Below are positions 45,857-54,089 of a stretch of 64,000 nucleotides of DNA, in pieces (within the stretch, counting starts at the first letter, position 1; each line of letters begins with the position of its first letter). The stretch lies in contig NZ_CP091716.1 of assembly GCF_022009635.1 (NCBI RefSeq), positions 387,001 to 451,000 of the forward strand, written 5' to 3'. The position numbers and the translations under genes were made by a program. The notes under the pieces are model-generated. The model searched no databases, was not told the origin of the DNA, and saw only the letters and a list, made by a program, of their open reading frames with translations. This stretch comes from Variovorax paradoxus. GTDB taxonomy: Bacteria; Pseudomonadota; Gammaproteobacteria; Burkholderiales; Burkholderiaceae_C.

Positions 45857-46184
45857 CGCGCCTACGCGGCCGTGGTGGGTGCCGCAAGGCAACTCGATGT
45901 CCTGCGAGCGCCTGATGGCGCACGTCGTGCACGCCATGGGCAGCGCCCGTGCGCATCACGGGTATCTCTTCGCCAATGGGCGCGCCACGCGCGTGAAGCT
46001 GCTCGTGCACGACGGCTTTGGCGTTTGGTGCGCTGCCAGGCGACTGAACTCCGGCCGGTTCATCTGGCCGCGCGAGATCGACGGTACGGCGCCGCTGGCG
46101 TTGACGCAGGTGCAGTTCGATGCGCTGGTGGTAGGGCTGCCTTGGCAGCGGCTGCCCGAGATGAGCGTGATCACGCGGCTGTAA
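45857..46184 (+). pseudogene. tnpB: IS66 accessory protein TnpB, frameshifted
   Basis: The C-terminal ~90 residues are clear TnpB of IS66: SARAHHGYLFANGRATRVKLLVHDGFGVWCAARRLNSGRF then FDALVVGLPWQRLPEMSVITRL. The N-terminal part (VGAARQLD...) lies in another frame, and the codons between QLD and CERLM, normally a DMR-type motif, are shortened, so a small deletion has shifted the frame near 45895. tnpA is absent. The end is 114 bases before tnpC. Confidence 0.72.
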
Positions 46185-46298
46185 GTCGCGGCGTCAAGGA
46201 CTTTGAAGGCGAGTCTCGCCGTCGCAGGAGCCGCACGGCGCGTTGACAGCACAACCCCCAGTGGCATGAGGCCGGCAGGACTTGCATGATTCACCCCC

Positions 46299-47906
46299 AT
46301 GCCAGCCCTGCACGATCTCAAGGACGAGGACCTTCAAGGTCTCGCACCCGAGGCCGTCACGGCACTTGCTCAGCAGATGCTGCAGCGCATTCGCCAGCAG
46401 GCACATGAGATCCAGTTCAAGGACGCCAAGATCGAGAAGATCATGTTCCAGCTGGCGCAGCTGAAGGCGTGGAAGTTCGGTGCGAAGACTGAGGCGATGA
46501 ACGCCGAGCAACGTCGCTTGTTCGAGGAGACCGTTGCCGAGGACGAGGCCAGTCTGCAGGCGCAGCTCGGTCAGCTGCGCGGTGCGACGCCGTCACCCGA
46601 GACCACGGGAGAGAACAACGACAACAAGCGCAAGCCGCGTCGTCGTCCGCTGCCTGAGCACCTGCGCCGTGTGGAACACCACCACGAGCCCGAGGACACG
46701 AGCTGCCCGAGTCCGGAGTGCGGCCGCCCGATGGTGCGCGTAGGCGAGGACGTGAGCGAGCGCCTGGACGTCATTCCGGCGGAGTTCTTCGTTCACCGCC
46801 ACATCTACGGCAAGTGGGCCTGCCGCTGCTGCCAGTGCCTGGTGCAGGAGCCCGCTGCGCCGCAGATCATCGATGGCGGCATGCCCGCGGCCGGGCTGGT
46901 CGCGCACACGATGGTCAGCCACTTCGTGGATCACCTGCCGTACTACCGGCTGGAGTCCATCAATGCGCGCTCGGGCGTGCACACGCCGCGCTCCACGCTG
47001 GCGAGCTGGTCCGGGCGAGGTGGCGCGGCGCTCGTGCCGCTGTATGACGCGCACAAGCGCTTCGTGCTGTCGGCCGCAGTACTGCATGCTGACGAGACAC
47101 CGGTGGCCATGCTCGATCCAGGTGCAGGCAAGACGAAGCGAGCGTACGTCTGGACTTATGCGCGCGGCGCCTTCGATGCGGTGCCGGGGGTCATCTACGA
47201 CTTCTGTGCCGGACGGGGTGCGCAGTACCCCGTGGCCTTCCTCGGCCCAGAAGATGACAGGCGCAGCGACCCAGGCTGGCGCGGCACGTTGGTGCGCGAT
47301 GAGTACGCGGCCTATGACAAGGTGATGGTGGCCCAACCCGGGCGCATCCCTGCTGGCTGTCTTGCGCACGCGAGGAGGAAGTACGACGAGTTGCTGCGCG
47401 ACGCTGGCAAGAGCGCGGTCGCCGACGAGGCATTGCGACGCATCGCGCAGATCTATCGTCTGGAGCGCGAGCTGGCCGCCTTGACGAGCCAGGAGAGACT
47501 GACCAGAAGGCAACGGGACGCAAAGCCGCTGTGGGAGGACCTGCATTCGTGGTTGCGTCTGGAGAGAGGCCGTGTACCCGACGGCAGCGCCACAGCCAAG
47601 GCTCTGAACTACAGCCTCAATGCCTGGAGCGCGTTGACGCAAAACCTACTCGATGGCGACGTGAACGTTGACAACAACCATTGCGAGAATCTGATCCGTC
47701 CATGGGCCCAGGGCAGGCGCGCATGGTTGTTCGCCGGAAGCGAACTGGCCGGCCAACGTGCCGCAGTCGTGATGAGTCTGGTCCGGTCAGCAAAGTTGCA
47801 AGGGCACGACCCATGGGCCTACCTCAAGGACGTGCTTACGCGGCTGCCCACGCATCTGAACAGCCGCATCGACGAGCTTCTGCCTCACAACTGGCGACCG
47901 GCCTGA
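46299..47906 (+). CDS. tnpC: IS66-family transposase TnpC
   Basis: The 535-residue transposase has the N-terminal leucine-zipper-like helix (QQMLQRIRQQAHEIQFKDAKIEKIMFQLAQL), the KFGAKTE block, a zinc-finger segment (CPSPECGRPM...CRCCQC), and the DDE domain. The latter includes VLHADETPVAMLDPG, YDKVMVAQPGRIPAGCLAHARRKYDEL and the final NVDNNHCENLIRPWAQGRRAWLFAGSELAGQRAAV. The C-terminal IS66 tail ends RIDELLPHNWRPA. It appears complete, but with tnpA missing and tnpB broken the element is probably not autonomous. Confidence 0.94.
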   Translation: MPALHDLKDEDLQGLAPEAVTALAQQMLQRIRQQAHEIQFKDAKIEKIMFQLAQLKAWKFGAKTEAMNAEQRRLFEETVAEDEASLQAQLGQLRGATPSPETTGENNDNKRKPRRRPLPEHLRRVEHHHEPEDTSCPSPECGRPMVRVGEDVSERLDVIPAEFFVHRHIYGKWACRCCQCLVQEPAAPQIIDGGMPAAGLVAHTMVSHFVDHLPYYRLESINARSGVHTPRSTLASWSGRGGAALVPLYDAHKRFVLSAAVLHADETPVAMLDPGAGKTKRAYVWTYARGAFDAVPGVIYDFCAGRGAQYPVAFLGPEDDRRSDPGWRGTLVRDEYAAYDKVMVAQPGRIPAGCLAHARRKYDELLRDAGKSAVADEALRRIAQIYRLERELAALTSQERLTRRQRDAKPLWEDLHSWLRLERGRVPDGSATAKALNYSLNAWSALTQNLLDGDVNVDNNHCENLIRPWAQGRRAWLFAGSELAGQRAAVVMSLVRSAKLQGHDPWAYLKDVLTRLPTHLNSRIDELLPHNWRPA

Positions 47907-47944
47907 TCTAGGCGTCCACACACGCCTCACGTCGGCCTTAAAAG

Positions 47945-48895
47945 GTGGGACGGCGAGCCGCTTACATTGCGTCGGCGGCGGTCCCAATAGACACACCGCA
48001 AGAGCAGATCTTCGCGGAGTTTGGCGACTATCTGCGAAGCGAGCGCGGTCTGACAGAAAAGACTATCGCGCACCATCAGCCTGCGATCCGACGGTTCCTG
48101 TTTGAAGTCTGCCCCTCTGGCGCCAGCGATCTCGGCAAGATCAAGCAGGATGAGGTGATTCGCTATGTCGAGTGCCACGCCCAGGATTGGAGCCCGAAGT
48201 CCGCCAAGTTGATGTGCTGGTCGCTGCGCGCGTTTCTTCGATACCTTCATCACACGGGATTGAACCCGCACGCATTGGCCGGCTGCGTGCCCTCGATCAG
48301 GCGATGGAACCTCGTGGGCCTCCCGACCTATCTCTCCGCGGCACAGGTTCAGAAGGTCCTGGATGGTTGCGACCAGGCATCGGCGGTGGGACGACGTGAC
48401 TTCGCCATTTTGATGATGCTTTCCAAGATCGGCTTGCGGGCCGATGAGGTCGCCACACTCACTTTGGATGACATCGACTGGAGAGCTGGTGACATGCTTG
48501 TTCGTGCCAAGGGCCGACAGCGCGCCAGGATGCCGATTGCGTTAGACGTCGGCGCAGCGATCGTTGCCTACCTACAGGAAGGCCGACCCAAATCCTCCTG
48601 TCGTCAGCTATTTCTCCGCAGCCTTGCGCCTCACACCGGATTTGCGTCCGCAAGCGCAATCACGATGATCGCCAAGACCGCGCTCGAGCGCGCCGGCATC
48701 CAGGGCTACGCGCACCAGGGTGCCCATATTTTCCGGCACAGCCTGGCCACGGAGCTCTTGCGCGCCGGCGCCACCTTGTCGGAGATCGGCCATCTGCTGC
48801 GGCACAAGAGCCATGACACCACACGGATCTACGCAAAGGTTGACATCGAGGCGCTCCGCACGTTGAGCCTGCCGTGGCCGGGAGGTGCGCAATGA
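47945..48895 (+). CDS. ritA: RIT tyrosine recombinase RitA, probably 5' truncated
   Basis: The 316-residue product has a core-binding domain (FAEFGDYLRSERGLTEKTIAHHQPAIRRFL) and the catalytic domain with Arg in KIGLRADEVATLTLDDIDW, HIFRHSLATELL, and the nucleophile region HDTTRIYAKVD. First members of such trios are usually near 400 residues. The only start here, GTG 47945, lies inside the presumed IS66 terminus, so ~80-100 N-terminal codons are probably missing. The catalytic residues are intact. It overlaps ritB by 4 bases. Confidence 0.85.
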   Translation: MGRRAAYIASAAVPIDTPQEQIFAEFGDYLRSERGLTEKTIAHHQPAIRRFLFEVCPSGASDLGKIKQDEVIRYVECHAQDWSPKSAKLMCWSLRAFLRYLHHTGLNPHALAGCVPSIRRWNLVGLPTYLSAAQVQKVLDGCDQASAVGRRDFAILMMLSKIGLRADEVATLTLDDIDWRAGDMLVRAKGRQRARMPIALDVGAAIVAYLQEGRPKSSCRQLFLRSLAPHTGFASASAITMIAKTALERAGIQGYAHQGAHIFRHSLATELLRAGATLSEIGHLLRHKSHDTTRIYAKVDIEALRTLSLPWPGGAQ

Positions 48896-49818
48896 CGGAT
48901 CTACATTCGGCACTGCAGCGGTACCTGAACATGCGCAAGGGCTTTGGATTCAAGTATCAGCATCAGACACGACGGCTCGCCGACTTCGTCTCCTTCATGG
49001 ACAAGTGCAAGGCCACGACCATCACCACGAAGCTCGCGATGGAGTGGGCGACGTTACCTGCCGGTCGGCATGCGTCCTGGGCATTGCGGCTGACGGATGT
49101 TCGCGGATTTTCGCGACATATCGCAAGCTTCGATCCAAAGACGGAAGTGCCTCCGGTCGGTCTCCTGCCAAGCCTGAAGCGTGCCAAGCCCTACGTCTAT
49201 AGCGATGAAGACGTCAGCGCGTTGCTGGCAGCCGCCCTGTCCTTGCCGCCAGCAGGTGCACTGCGCCGCTGGACCTACCACTGCCTGTTCGGACTGATCG
49301 CAGTGACGGGCATGCGTCTGTCCGAGGCGATCGGCCTTGAATGTGGCGACGTTGACCTGGACGCCGGCGTGCTGACGATTCGGTTGACCAAGTTTAGGAA
49401 GTCACGGCTCGTACCTCTGCATCCAACGACGAGCGCAGCGCTACGAGATTACAAGCAACGGCGCGACACCCATCTACCAACGCGCCGCACCCCACACTTC
49501 TTCGTTGCGGAGCGCGGTGGACCACTGCTGCATCAGTACGTCCACCGCGTCTTCTGGCGCTTGTCGCGTGAGATCGGTCTGCGGCGTCCTGGCGATCATG
49601 CGGGGCCGCGCGTGCACGACTTCCGGCACCGATTCGCTATCTGCACGCTGTTGGGGTGGTATCGCAAAGGCCTCGATGTCGAGAAGCAACTCCCTTCGCT
49701 GTCCACCTATCTTGGCCACACCTGCGTGCGCGACACCTATTGGTACCTCTCGGCGTGCCCGGAGCTGATGCAAGAGGCGGCGCAGCGTCTCGATAGACGG
49801 TGGGAGACTCAACCATGA
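48892..49818 (+). CDS. ritB: RIT tyrosine recombinase RitB
   Basis: The 308-residue product has an N-terminal SAM-like domain (LQRYLNMRKGFGFKYQHQTRRLADFVSFMD) and catalytic motifs AVTGMRLSEAIGLECGDVDL, VHDFRHRFAICTLL and TCVRDTYWYLSACPEL (Tyr nucleophile). ATG 48892 is set by the ATGA overlap with ritA and a GGAGGT site. The full length and all catalytic residues suggest an intact protein. Confidence 0.9.
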   Translation: MTDLHSALQRYLNMRKGFGFKYQHQTRRLADFVSFMDKCKATTITTKLAMEWATLPAGRHASWALRLTDVRGFSRHIASFDPKTEVPPVGLLPSLKRAKPYVYSDEDVSALLAAALSLPPAGALRRWTYHCLFGLIAVTGMRLSEAIGLECGDVDLDAGVLTIRLTKFRKSRLVPLHPTTSAALRDYKQRRDTHLPTRRTPHFFVAERGGPLLHQYVHRVFWRLSREIGLRRPGDHAGPRVHDFRHRFAICTLLGWYRKGLDVEKQLPSLSTYLGHTCVRDTYWYLSACPELMQEAAQRLDRRWETQP

Positions 49819-50816
49819 AGCCCGGTTGCAATGTCGCCTCACTCGTCGAACGCTTTTTTACCGAGCGGCTTGTCCGTCAGCAAGACGTGAGCGTCCATAC
49901 GATCGCGTCCTACAGGGATACGTTCAGGTTGCTGTTGAAGTTCGCGATGGCGAAGCTTCGCAAGGCGCCGTCCGCCCTGACCCTCGATGAACTGGATGCG
50001 CCTTTCATCGGCGCGTTCCTGACCGATCTCGAGATGGAGCGCGGCACCAGCGTCACGACACGCAACCTGCGCCTGACCGCCGTCCGCTCCTTCTTCCGGT
50101 TTGTGTCCTTCGAGGAGCCGGCGCACAGCGCCCTTATCCAGCGCGTGCTCGCGATACCGAGCAAGCGACACGACAAACGTCAAGTAAATTTCCTGACGCG
50201 TTCCGAGATCGAAGCCGTCCTCGCTGCGCCCGATCGGACGACGTGGCTCGGCCGGCGCGATCACACATTGCTGCTGCTCGCGACCCAGACCGGCTTGCGC
50301 CTCTCCGAACTGATCGGCTTGAGCAGAGAAGCCATTCATCTCGGTACCGGTGCGCATGTGCGGTGTGTGGGCAAGGGCCGCAAGGAGCGATGTACCCCAT
50401 TGACAAGATACGCCCGGATCGCGCTTCAGGCGTGGCTCAATGAACCCGCGCGCCGCGATGCCAAAGTCTTATTTCCCAGCTTGCATGGCGGTCAGCTCAG
50501 CCCGGACAGCGTTCAATCGTTGCTGGCTAAGCATGTAGGCGTCGCCAGCAAGACATGTTCATCGCTGGCAACCAAGCGGGTATCACCGCACGTCCTGAGG
50601 CACAGCGCCGCAATGGAACTCCTACAGGCGGGAGTCGACAGTTCGGTGATCGCGTTGTGGCTCGGTCATGAATCGATCGAGACCACGCAGACCTACCTTC
50701 ATGCCCACCTCGGCCTCAAAGAGGCAGCGCTCGCGAAGCTCGAGCCGTACAAGCAGCACAAGCGACTTCGATTCCGCCCTGACGATCACGTGCTCGCCTT
50801 TCTCGAGGCACTGTGA
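49815..50816 (+). CDS. ritC: RIT tyrosine recombinase RitC
   Basis: The 333-residue product has an N-terminal core-binding domain (SVHTIASYRDTFRLLLKFAM, APFIGAFLTDLEMERGTSVTTRNLRL) and catalytic motifs TQTGLRLSELIGLSREAIHL, VSPHVLRHSAAMELLQAG and HESIETTQTYLHAHL with the Tyr nucleophile. The start at 49815 overlaps the ritB stop by 4 bases. It is intact. The three recombinases are thought to act together in RIT movement. Confidence 0.9.
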   Translation: MKPGCNVASLVERFFTERLVRQQDVSVHTIASYRDTFRLLLKFAMAKLRKAPSALTLDELDAPFIGAFLTDLEMERGTSVTTRNLRLTAVRSFFRFVSFEEPAHSALIQRVLAIPSKRHDKRQVNFLTRSEIEAVLAAPDRTTWLGRRDHTLLLLATQTGLRLSELIGLSREAIHLGTGAHVRCVGKGRKERCTPLTRYARIALQAWLNEPARRDAKVLFPSLHGGQLSPDSVQSLLAKHVGVASKTCSSLATKRVSPHVLRHSAAMELLQAGVDSSVIALWLGHESIETTQTYLHAHLGLKEAALAKLEPYKQHKRLRFRPDDHVLAFLEAL

Positions 50817-50823
50817 GCGGTCA

Positions 50824-50909
50824 AACTATGCCGACTGGATCAACTGCAGCTTTCAGTGCATCCGGGGAGAAGCAAGGCCGCTCGGCATAGTTCGGCGGTC
50901 GGCATAGTC
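50824..50909. repeat. Inverted and direct repeats at RIT right end
   Basis: AACTATGCCGA (50824-50834) is matched in inverted orientation by TCGGCATAGTT (50882-50892, perfect) and by TCGGCATAGTC (50899-50909, one mismatch). The last copy ends exactly where IS66 tnpC sequence resumes, so these are likely recombinase-binding sites forming the right terminus. Confidence 0.65.
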
Positions 50910-51078
50910 GGCCAAGCTCAATGGGCACGACCCATATGCCTACACGAAGAAGGTACTGGCGCGTTTGCCGACGCAGCCAATGCGCCAGATCGATGATCTG
51001 CTGCCGCATCAATGGACGCCGCGGATTGAGCGACAAGACTGAGGCTTCGCGTCAAGCCTGACTTCGCTCGCCGCTTAC
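50908..51078 (+). mobile_element. IS66 tnpC 3' remnant and right end
   Basis: Bases 50908-51042 encode SAKLNGHDPYAYTKKVLARLP and on to QIDDLLPHQWTP, the C-terminal end of an IS66 TnpC different from the intact one upstream (compare AKLQGHDPWAYLKDVLTRLP). CGCTTAC at 51072-51078 is the likely right terminus, 36 bases after the stop. The rest of this second IS66 copy is absent. Confidence 0.72.
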
Positions 51079-51325
51079 GATTTTCTTCGAGCTGGGCCAG
51101 TTGCCGCTGGGAATCACCATGCTGGGACACTAATCGAGTTTTGCGGCTTTGGGCAACAGCCGCAAAGCGAAGGCCTTGCAGGACCTCGGCAGGCGCATCA
51201 CGGCCACGATGGGCGGCAGAGGCGTCGAGACGCGCAGGTGTGACGCTCATTAATCCAGCGGCGGGAACGCGACCCTCGCCCGGTACGTCGCATCGGGATG
51301 CCGCTCTGCCGGCAAGCGATCCGCC
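51079..51325. other. Junction region between island and paa locus
   Basis: No gene is recognisable. The stretch contains CTTTGGGCAACAGCCGCAAAG near 51147 with weak symmetry, and holds the 3' flank of paaE. No clear terminator with a T tract was found for the paa operon. Confidence 0.4.
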
Positions 51326-52471
51326 TCAGACTTGGTCGAAATCCAAAACCAAGGTTGGAGACGTGGGGCGCGCCTGACAGGTGAGCACGTAACCTTCGTT
51401 CACTTCCCAGGGCTCCAGGGAATAGTTCGTCGCCATGACGACGGAACCTTCGGACACTCGCGCTCTGCACGTTGAGCACATCCCACCCTTACAGGAATAC
51501 GGCAGCGAAACGCCGTTCAGGAGCGCAGCATCGACGACGTTGCCGTCGCCCTCGTTCATCTTGAACCGGCGACCCACGCCATTGAGGATGGCAGTCACCT
51601 CGACCGCGTCGGAATTCGACTTCTCGGTGCGCACAGGTATCCGGAGAACATTCAGTTTTTCCGATGGCGTGAACAACTCGAAGTGAATCTTCGCCGGATC
51701 CAGGCCCAGCTTCGCAAGGCCGTCACGAAGCATCGCGACCATTTCGCCGGGTCCGCACAGGAATGCATGGTCGAGATTTGCCGGGTCGAAATGAAGCCGG
51801 GCCAGCGCCTCGAGCTTGTCGGGATCCAGCCGACCCGAATGCAACGGAAGCTGGCTAACCTCGCGACTCAGGAAGTGCACGAGGGAAAAGCGAGTCAGAT
51901 AGGAATCCTTCAGATCCTCGAGGGCTTCCTTGAAGATGATGGAGTTGCTGTCCTGGTTTCCGTACAGAAGCGTGAAGTGCGAGTGCCGTTCGTAATCCAG
52001 CACGCTGCGGATGATCGAGATGATGGGCGTGATACCACTGCCGGCCGCGAACGCCACGTAGTTCCTGCTCACGTCGGGGTCGGGTTCGATCCCGAATGTT
52101 CCCGCCGGCGTCATCACATCCAGCTCGGCGCCCGGCGCCAGATTCTCGTTCGCGAAGGAGGAAAAGATGCCGCCAGGAACGTTTTTGACCACGACGCGAA
52201 GTTCGCCATCGCCGATGCCGGAAGAGATCGAGTAGCAGCGCCGGACCTCGTGGCCGTCGAACACACGACGAAGGGTCAGGTATTGGCCCGGCACGAAACG
52301 GTACTGATCCGGGCAAGCGCTGGCATCGAAAGCAATGGAGACCGCATCCGAGGTCTCGCGCCTGACGTCCAGCACCTTCAGGGTATTGAACCGCGGCGCG
52401 GTGCGTGGCTCCGCGATCGGGGTGCTCCGGTGCAAGGGCCCAGCGCTGTTGATAGCTGACGTCGAACTCAT
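51326..52471 (-). CDS. paaE: Phenylacetyl-CoA 1,2-epoxidase reductase subunit PaaE
   Basis: PaaE passes electrons from NADPH through FAD and a [2Fe-2S] cluster to the PaaAC oxygenase. The 381-residue product has the ferredoxin-reductase FAD motif RCYSISSG near 78, the nicotinamide-binding AAGSGITPIISIIRS near 142, and CGPGEM near 240. A C-terminal plant-type ferredoxin domain carries CKGGMCSTCRARV plus a later LTCQARP Cys. It is the last gene of the leftward paaABCDE operon, 42 bases after paaD. The N-terminus is ~20 residues longer than usual. Confidence 0.95.
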   Translation of the reverse strand: MSSTSAINSAGPLHRSTPIAEPRTAPRFNTLKVLDVRRETSDAVSIAFDASACPDQYRFVPGQYLTLRRVFDGHEVRRCYSISSGIGDGELRVVVKNVPGGIFSSFANENLAPGAELDVMTPAGTFGIEPDPDVSRNYVAFAAGSGITPIISIIRSVLDYERHSHFTLLYGNQDSNSIIFKEALEDLKDSYLTRFSLVHFLSREVSQLPLHSGRLDPDKLEALARLHFDPANLDHAFLCGPGEMVAMLRDGLAKLGLDPAKIHFELFTPSEKLNVLRIPVRTEKSNSDAVEVTAILNGVGRRFKMNEGDGNVVDAALLNGVSLPYSCKGGMCSTCRARVSEGSVVMATNYSLEPWEVNEGYVLTCQARPTSPTLVLDFDQV

Positions 52472-52513
52472 GGTCTCATCCTCGTGCGCGCAGAACTCGG
52501 TCCTGCTGGCGGT

Positions 52514-53026
52514 CTAGAAATTTTTGAAGTATGCAAAGGGTTCCCGGCAGTTACGACACCGGTATTGAGCCTTGCATGACGTGGATCCGAACGAACTCAC
52601 CAACTCCACCTGTCGGCTGCCGCACAAGGGGCAGCTCACGAAGTCCACCTGGAATGCCTCCTGTGCCGCGACAGTCCCCACCGGCGGGGCGATGCCGTTC
52701 GCCTTCATGATCTCGCGCGCGTCATCCCCGATCCAGTCGGTGGTCCAGGGAGGGTTGAAGCTGGTGGCGACCCGCACGTCCGTCACGCACAGCTCGGCCA
52801 GCACACGCTTGATTTCATGGGTGATCACATCGATCGCGGGACATCCTGAGTACGTCGGCGTGATCACGACTTCGGTCAGTCCGTCGTCCGAGATGCGCAC
52901 GTCGCGGAGTATTCCGATCGCCCGTATGCTGAGTGCCGGGATCTCCGGATCGACCACTTGCTCGAGCGCAGCGTGAATGGCTGCGATCGAAGGCGGCCGG
53001 TCATCCGAGGGCACCGCAGTCACCAT
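52514..53026 (-). CDS. paaD: Phenylacetate degradation protein PaaD (MIP18-like)
   Basis: PaaD is needed for epoxidase activity, probably in metal-centre assembly. The 170-residue product has the MIP18/DUF59 domain (ALEQVVDPEIPALSIRAIGILRDV, TPTYSGCPAIDVI) and a C-terminal zinc-ribbon-like part with CPLCGS and CRNC pairs. ATG 53026 overlaps the end of paaC by 7 bases and matches the family length. The order paaA-B-C-D-E is standard. Confidence 0.95.
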   Translation of the reverse strand: MVTAVPSDDRPPSIAAIHAALEQVVDPEIPALSIRAIGILRDVRISDDGLTEVVITPTYSGCPAIDVITHEIKRVLAELCVTDVRVATSFNPPWTTDWIGDDAREIMKANGIAPPVGTVAAQEAFQVDFVSCPLCGSRQVELVSSFGSTSCKAQYRCRNCREPFAYFKNF

Positions 53027-53781
53027 TTCTGACCAGGATAGGCCCGCTGAAGGAACTGCATCTCCGCCAACATGCGCCCAAGGTGCTCCGTGTGTTGACC
53101 GGCGCGCCCGCCGCTGACCATCCAGGTATCGCCGGGCCGGGTCAGTGTCGATCGATCGAGCCATGCACTCATCTGCGACAGCCACTCGCCCTTGAGTAAA
53201 GCCGCGTCGACACCCAGCCCCGCCTTGAGGACGGATTGGGCGACAGCGTCCATCTCGAACATCTCGCCGGTATACATCCACACCTGGTCGACGCCATCCT
53301 GGCAGCGCGCATGACTCTCCTCGGTGCCGTCGCCCAGACGAACCAGCCATTCACCTGCATGCTTGACGTGGTAGCGCGCTTCCTTTGCCGCCTTCGCGGC
53401 GACGCCCGCAACTTCCAGGTCCTTCGAGGTGGAGAGAGCTTCCCAGTACAGGCGCGCATACACCGAATAAGCCAACTGGCGGGCGATCGTGTAGCCGAAA
53501 TCGCCGTTCTCTTTCTCGACAAGCAGCAGGTTCCGGTATTCGTGCGCGTCGCGAAGAAAGACCAGTTGATCCTCGTCCCGATCGTCGCCGCCCGCCGACA
53601 ACGCGTGTTTGTAGATTGCGCGCGCCTGCCCGATCAGGTCCAGCCCGATGTTGATCAGCGCCAACTCCTCTTCGATGGTCGGAGCTTTTCCCAACCATTC
53701 CGACAGGCGATGCCCAAGGACGAAATTCGTGTCCCCCAGGCGAAGAAGGTATTCGGAATAAATTCCCGGATCGACTTGCAT
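53020..53781 (-). CDS. paaC: Phenylacetyl-CoA 1,2-epoxidase structural subunit PaaC
   Basis: PaaC is the ferritin-like structural partner of PaaA. The 253-residue product has the helical pattern LLRLGDTNFVLGHRLSEWLGKAP, ALINIGLDLIGQARAIYKHA, EYRNLLLVEKENGDFGYTIARQL and KEARYHVKHAGEWLVRLGDGTEES. Start ATG 53781 overlaps the paaB stop by one base (TGATG), preferred to GTG 53784. Length matches the family (about 250 aa). Confidence 0.96.
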   Translation of the reverse strand: MQVDPGIYSEYLLRLGDTNFVLGHRLSEWLGKAPTIEEELALINIGLDLIGQARAIYKHALSAGGDDRDEDQLVFLRDAHEYRNLLLVEKENGDFGYTIARQLAYSVYARLYWEALSTSKDLEVAGVAAKAAKEARYHVKHAGEWLVRLGDGTEESHARCQDGVDQVWMYTGEMFEMDAVAQSVLKAGLGVDAALLKGEWLSQMSAWLDRSTLTRPGDTWMVSGGRAGQHTEHLGRMLAEMQFLQRAYPGQKW

Positions 53782-54074
53782 CACATGTGCCCGATCTCGG
53801 CGGGGATTTCATAGAAGGTCGGGTGCCTGTAAGGCTTGTGGACAGGGTCCGAAGGCGAGAAGTTGACGTCCTTCTCACCCGGATCGCTGGCAGCGATGTG
53901 AACACTTCGCACGACCCAGATGGACTTCGCCTCGCCACGCCTCGTGTAGACGTCCCTCGCGCTTTGCAGCGCCATCGCCTCATCGGCCGCATGGACGCTG
54001 CCCACGTGAAGGTGTGCCAGGCCGTTGCGCGGCCGCAGGAAGACTTCGAAGAGCGGGGTGTTAGGTTCTTGCAT
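53781..54074 (-). CDS. paaB: Phenylacetyl-CoA 1,2-epoxidase subunit PaaB
   Basis: PaaB is a small subunit that bridges the PaaAC core. The 97-residue product matches throughout: LFEVFLRPRNGLAHLHVGSVHAADEAMALQ, ARDVYTRRGEAKSIWVV and the C-terminal KPYRHPTFYEIP. It lies 15 bases after paaA and overlaps paaC by one base. Confidence 0.97.
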   Translation of the reverse strand: MQEPNTPLFEVFLRPRNGLAHLHVGSVHAADEAMALQSARDVYTRRGEAKSIWVVRSVHIAASDPGEKDVNFSPSDPVHKPYRHPTFYEIPAEIGHM

Positions 54075-54089
54075 GTTGGATCCCGGATA

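Larger units (their letters stand above)
45857..47965 (+). mobile_element. IS66-family element, left part deleted
   Basis: The element consists of a broken tnpB, an intact tnpC and a right end. The right end is placed at 47965 because CCGCTTAC there matches the CGCTTAC terminus typical of IS66 and lies 59 bases after tnpC. tnpA and a sure left end are missing. A TAAGCGGGC at 44503 could be the left tip, in which case the metalloprotease gene would be inside the element; this is weak. Confidence 0.62.
47966..50909 (+). mobile_element. Recombinase-in-trio (RIT) element, left end lost
   Basis: Three consecutive tyrosine recombinase genes on one strand overlap by 4 bases each (ATGA at 48892 and 49815). 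This is the hallmark of RIT elements. The right side has repeated TCGGCATAG-type inverted and direct repeats up to 50909, where sequence turns abruptly into the tail of an IS66 tnpC. The left end abuts the IS66 right end inside ritA. Confidence 0.8.
33718..51078. mobile_element. Mosaic accessory island between comM and paaE
   Basis: This ~17.4-kb stretch separates the broken comM from the paa locus. It is bounded on the left by an IS21-type end and on the right by an IS66-type right end (CGCTTAC, 51078). Inside are parts of at least five transposable elements, six or more truncated genes, a hipBA pair and several orphan genes. Gene density is lower than outside and some gaps are clearly AT-richer (37300-37450). 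It looks like repeated insertion and deletion rather than one integrated element; no tRNA or single att repeat is visible. Confidence 0.8.
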
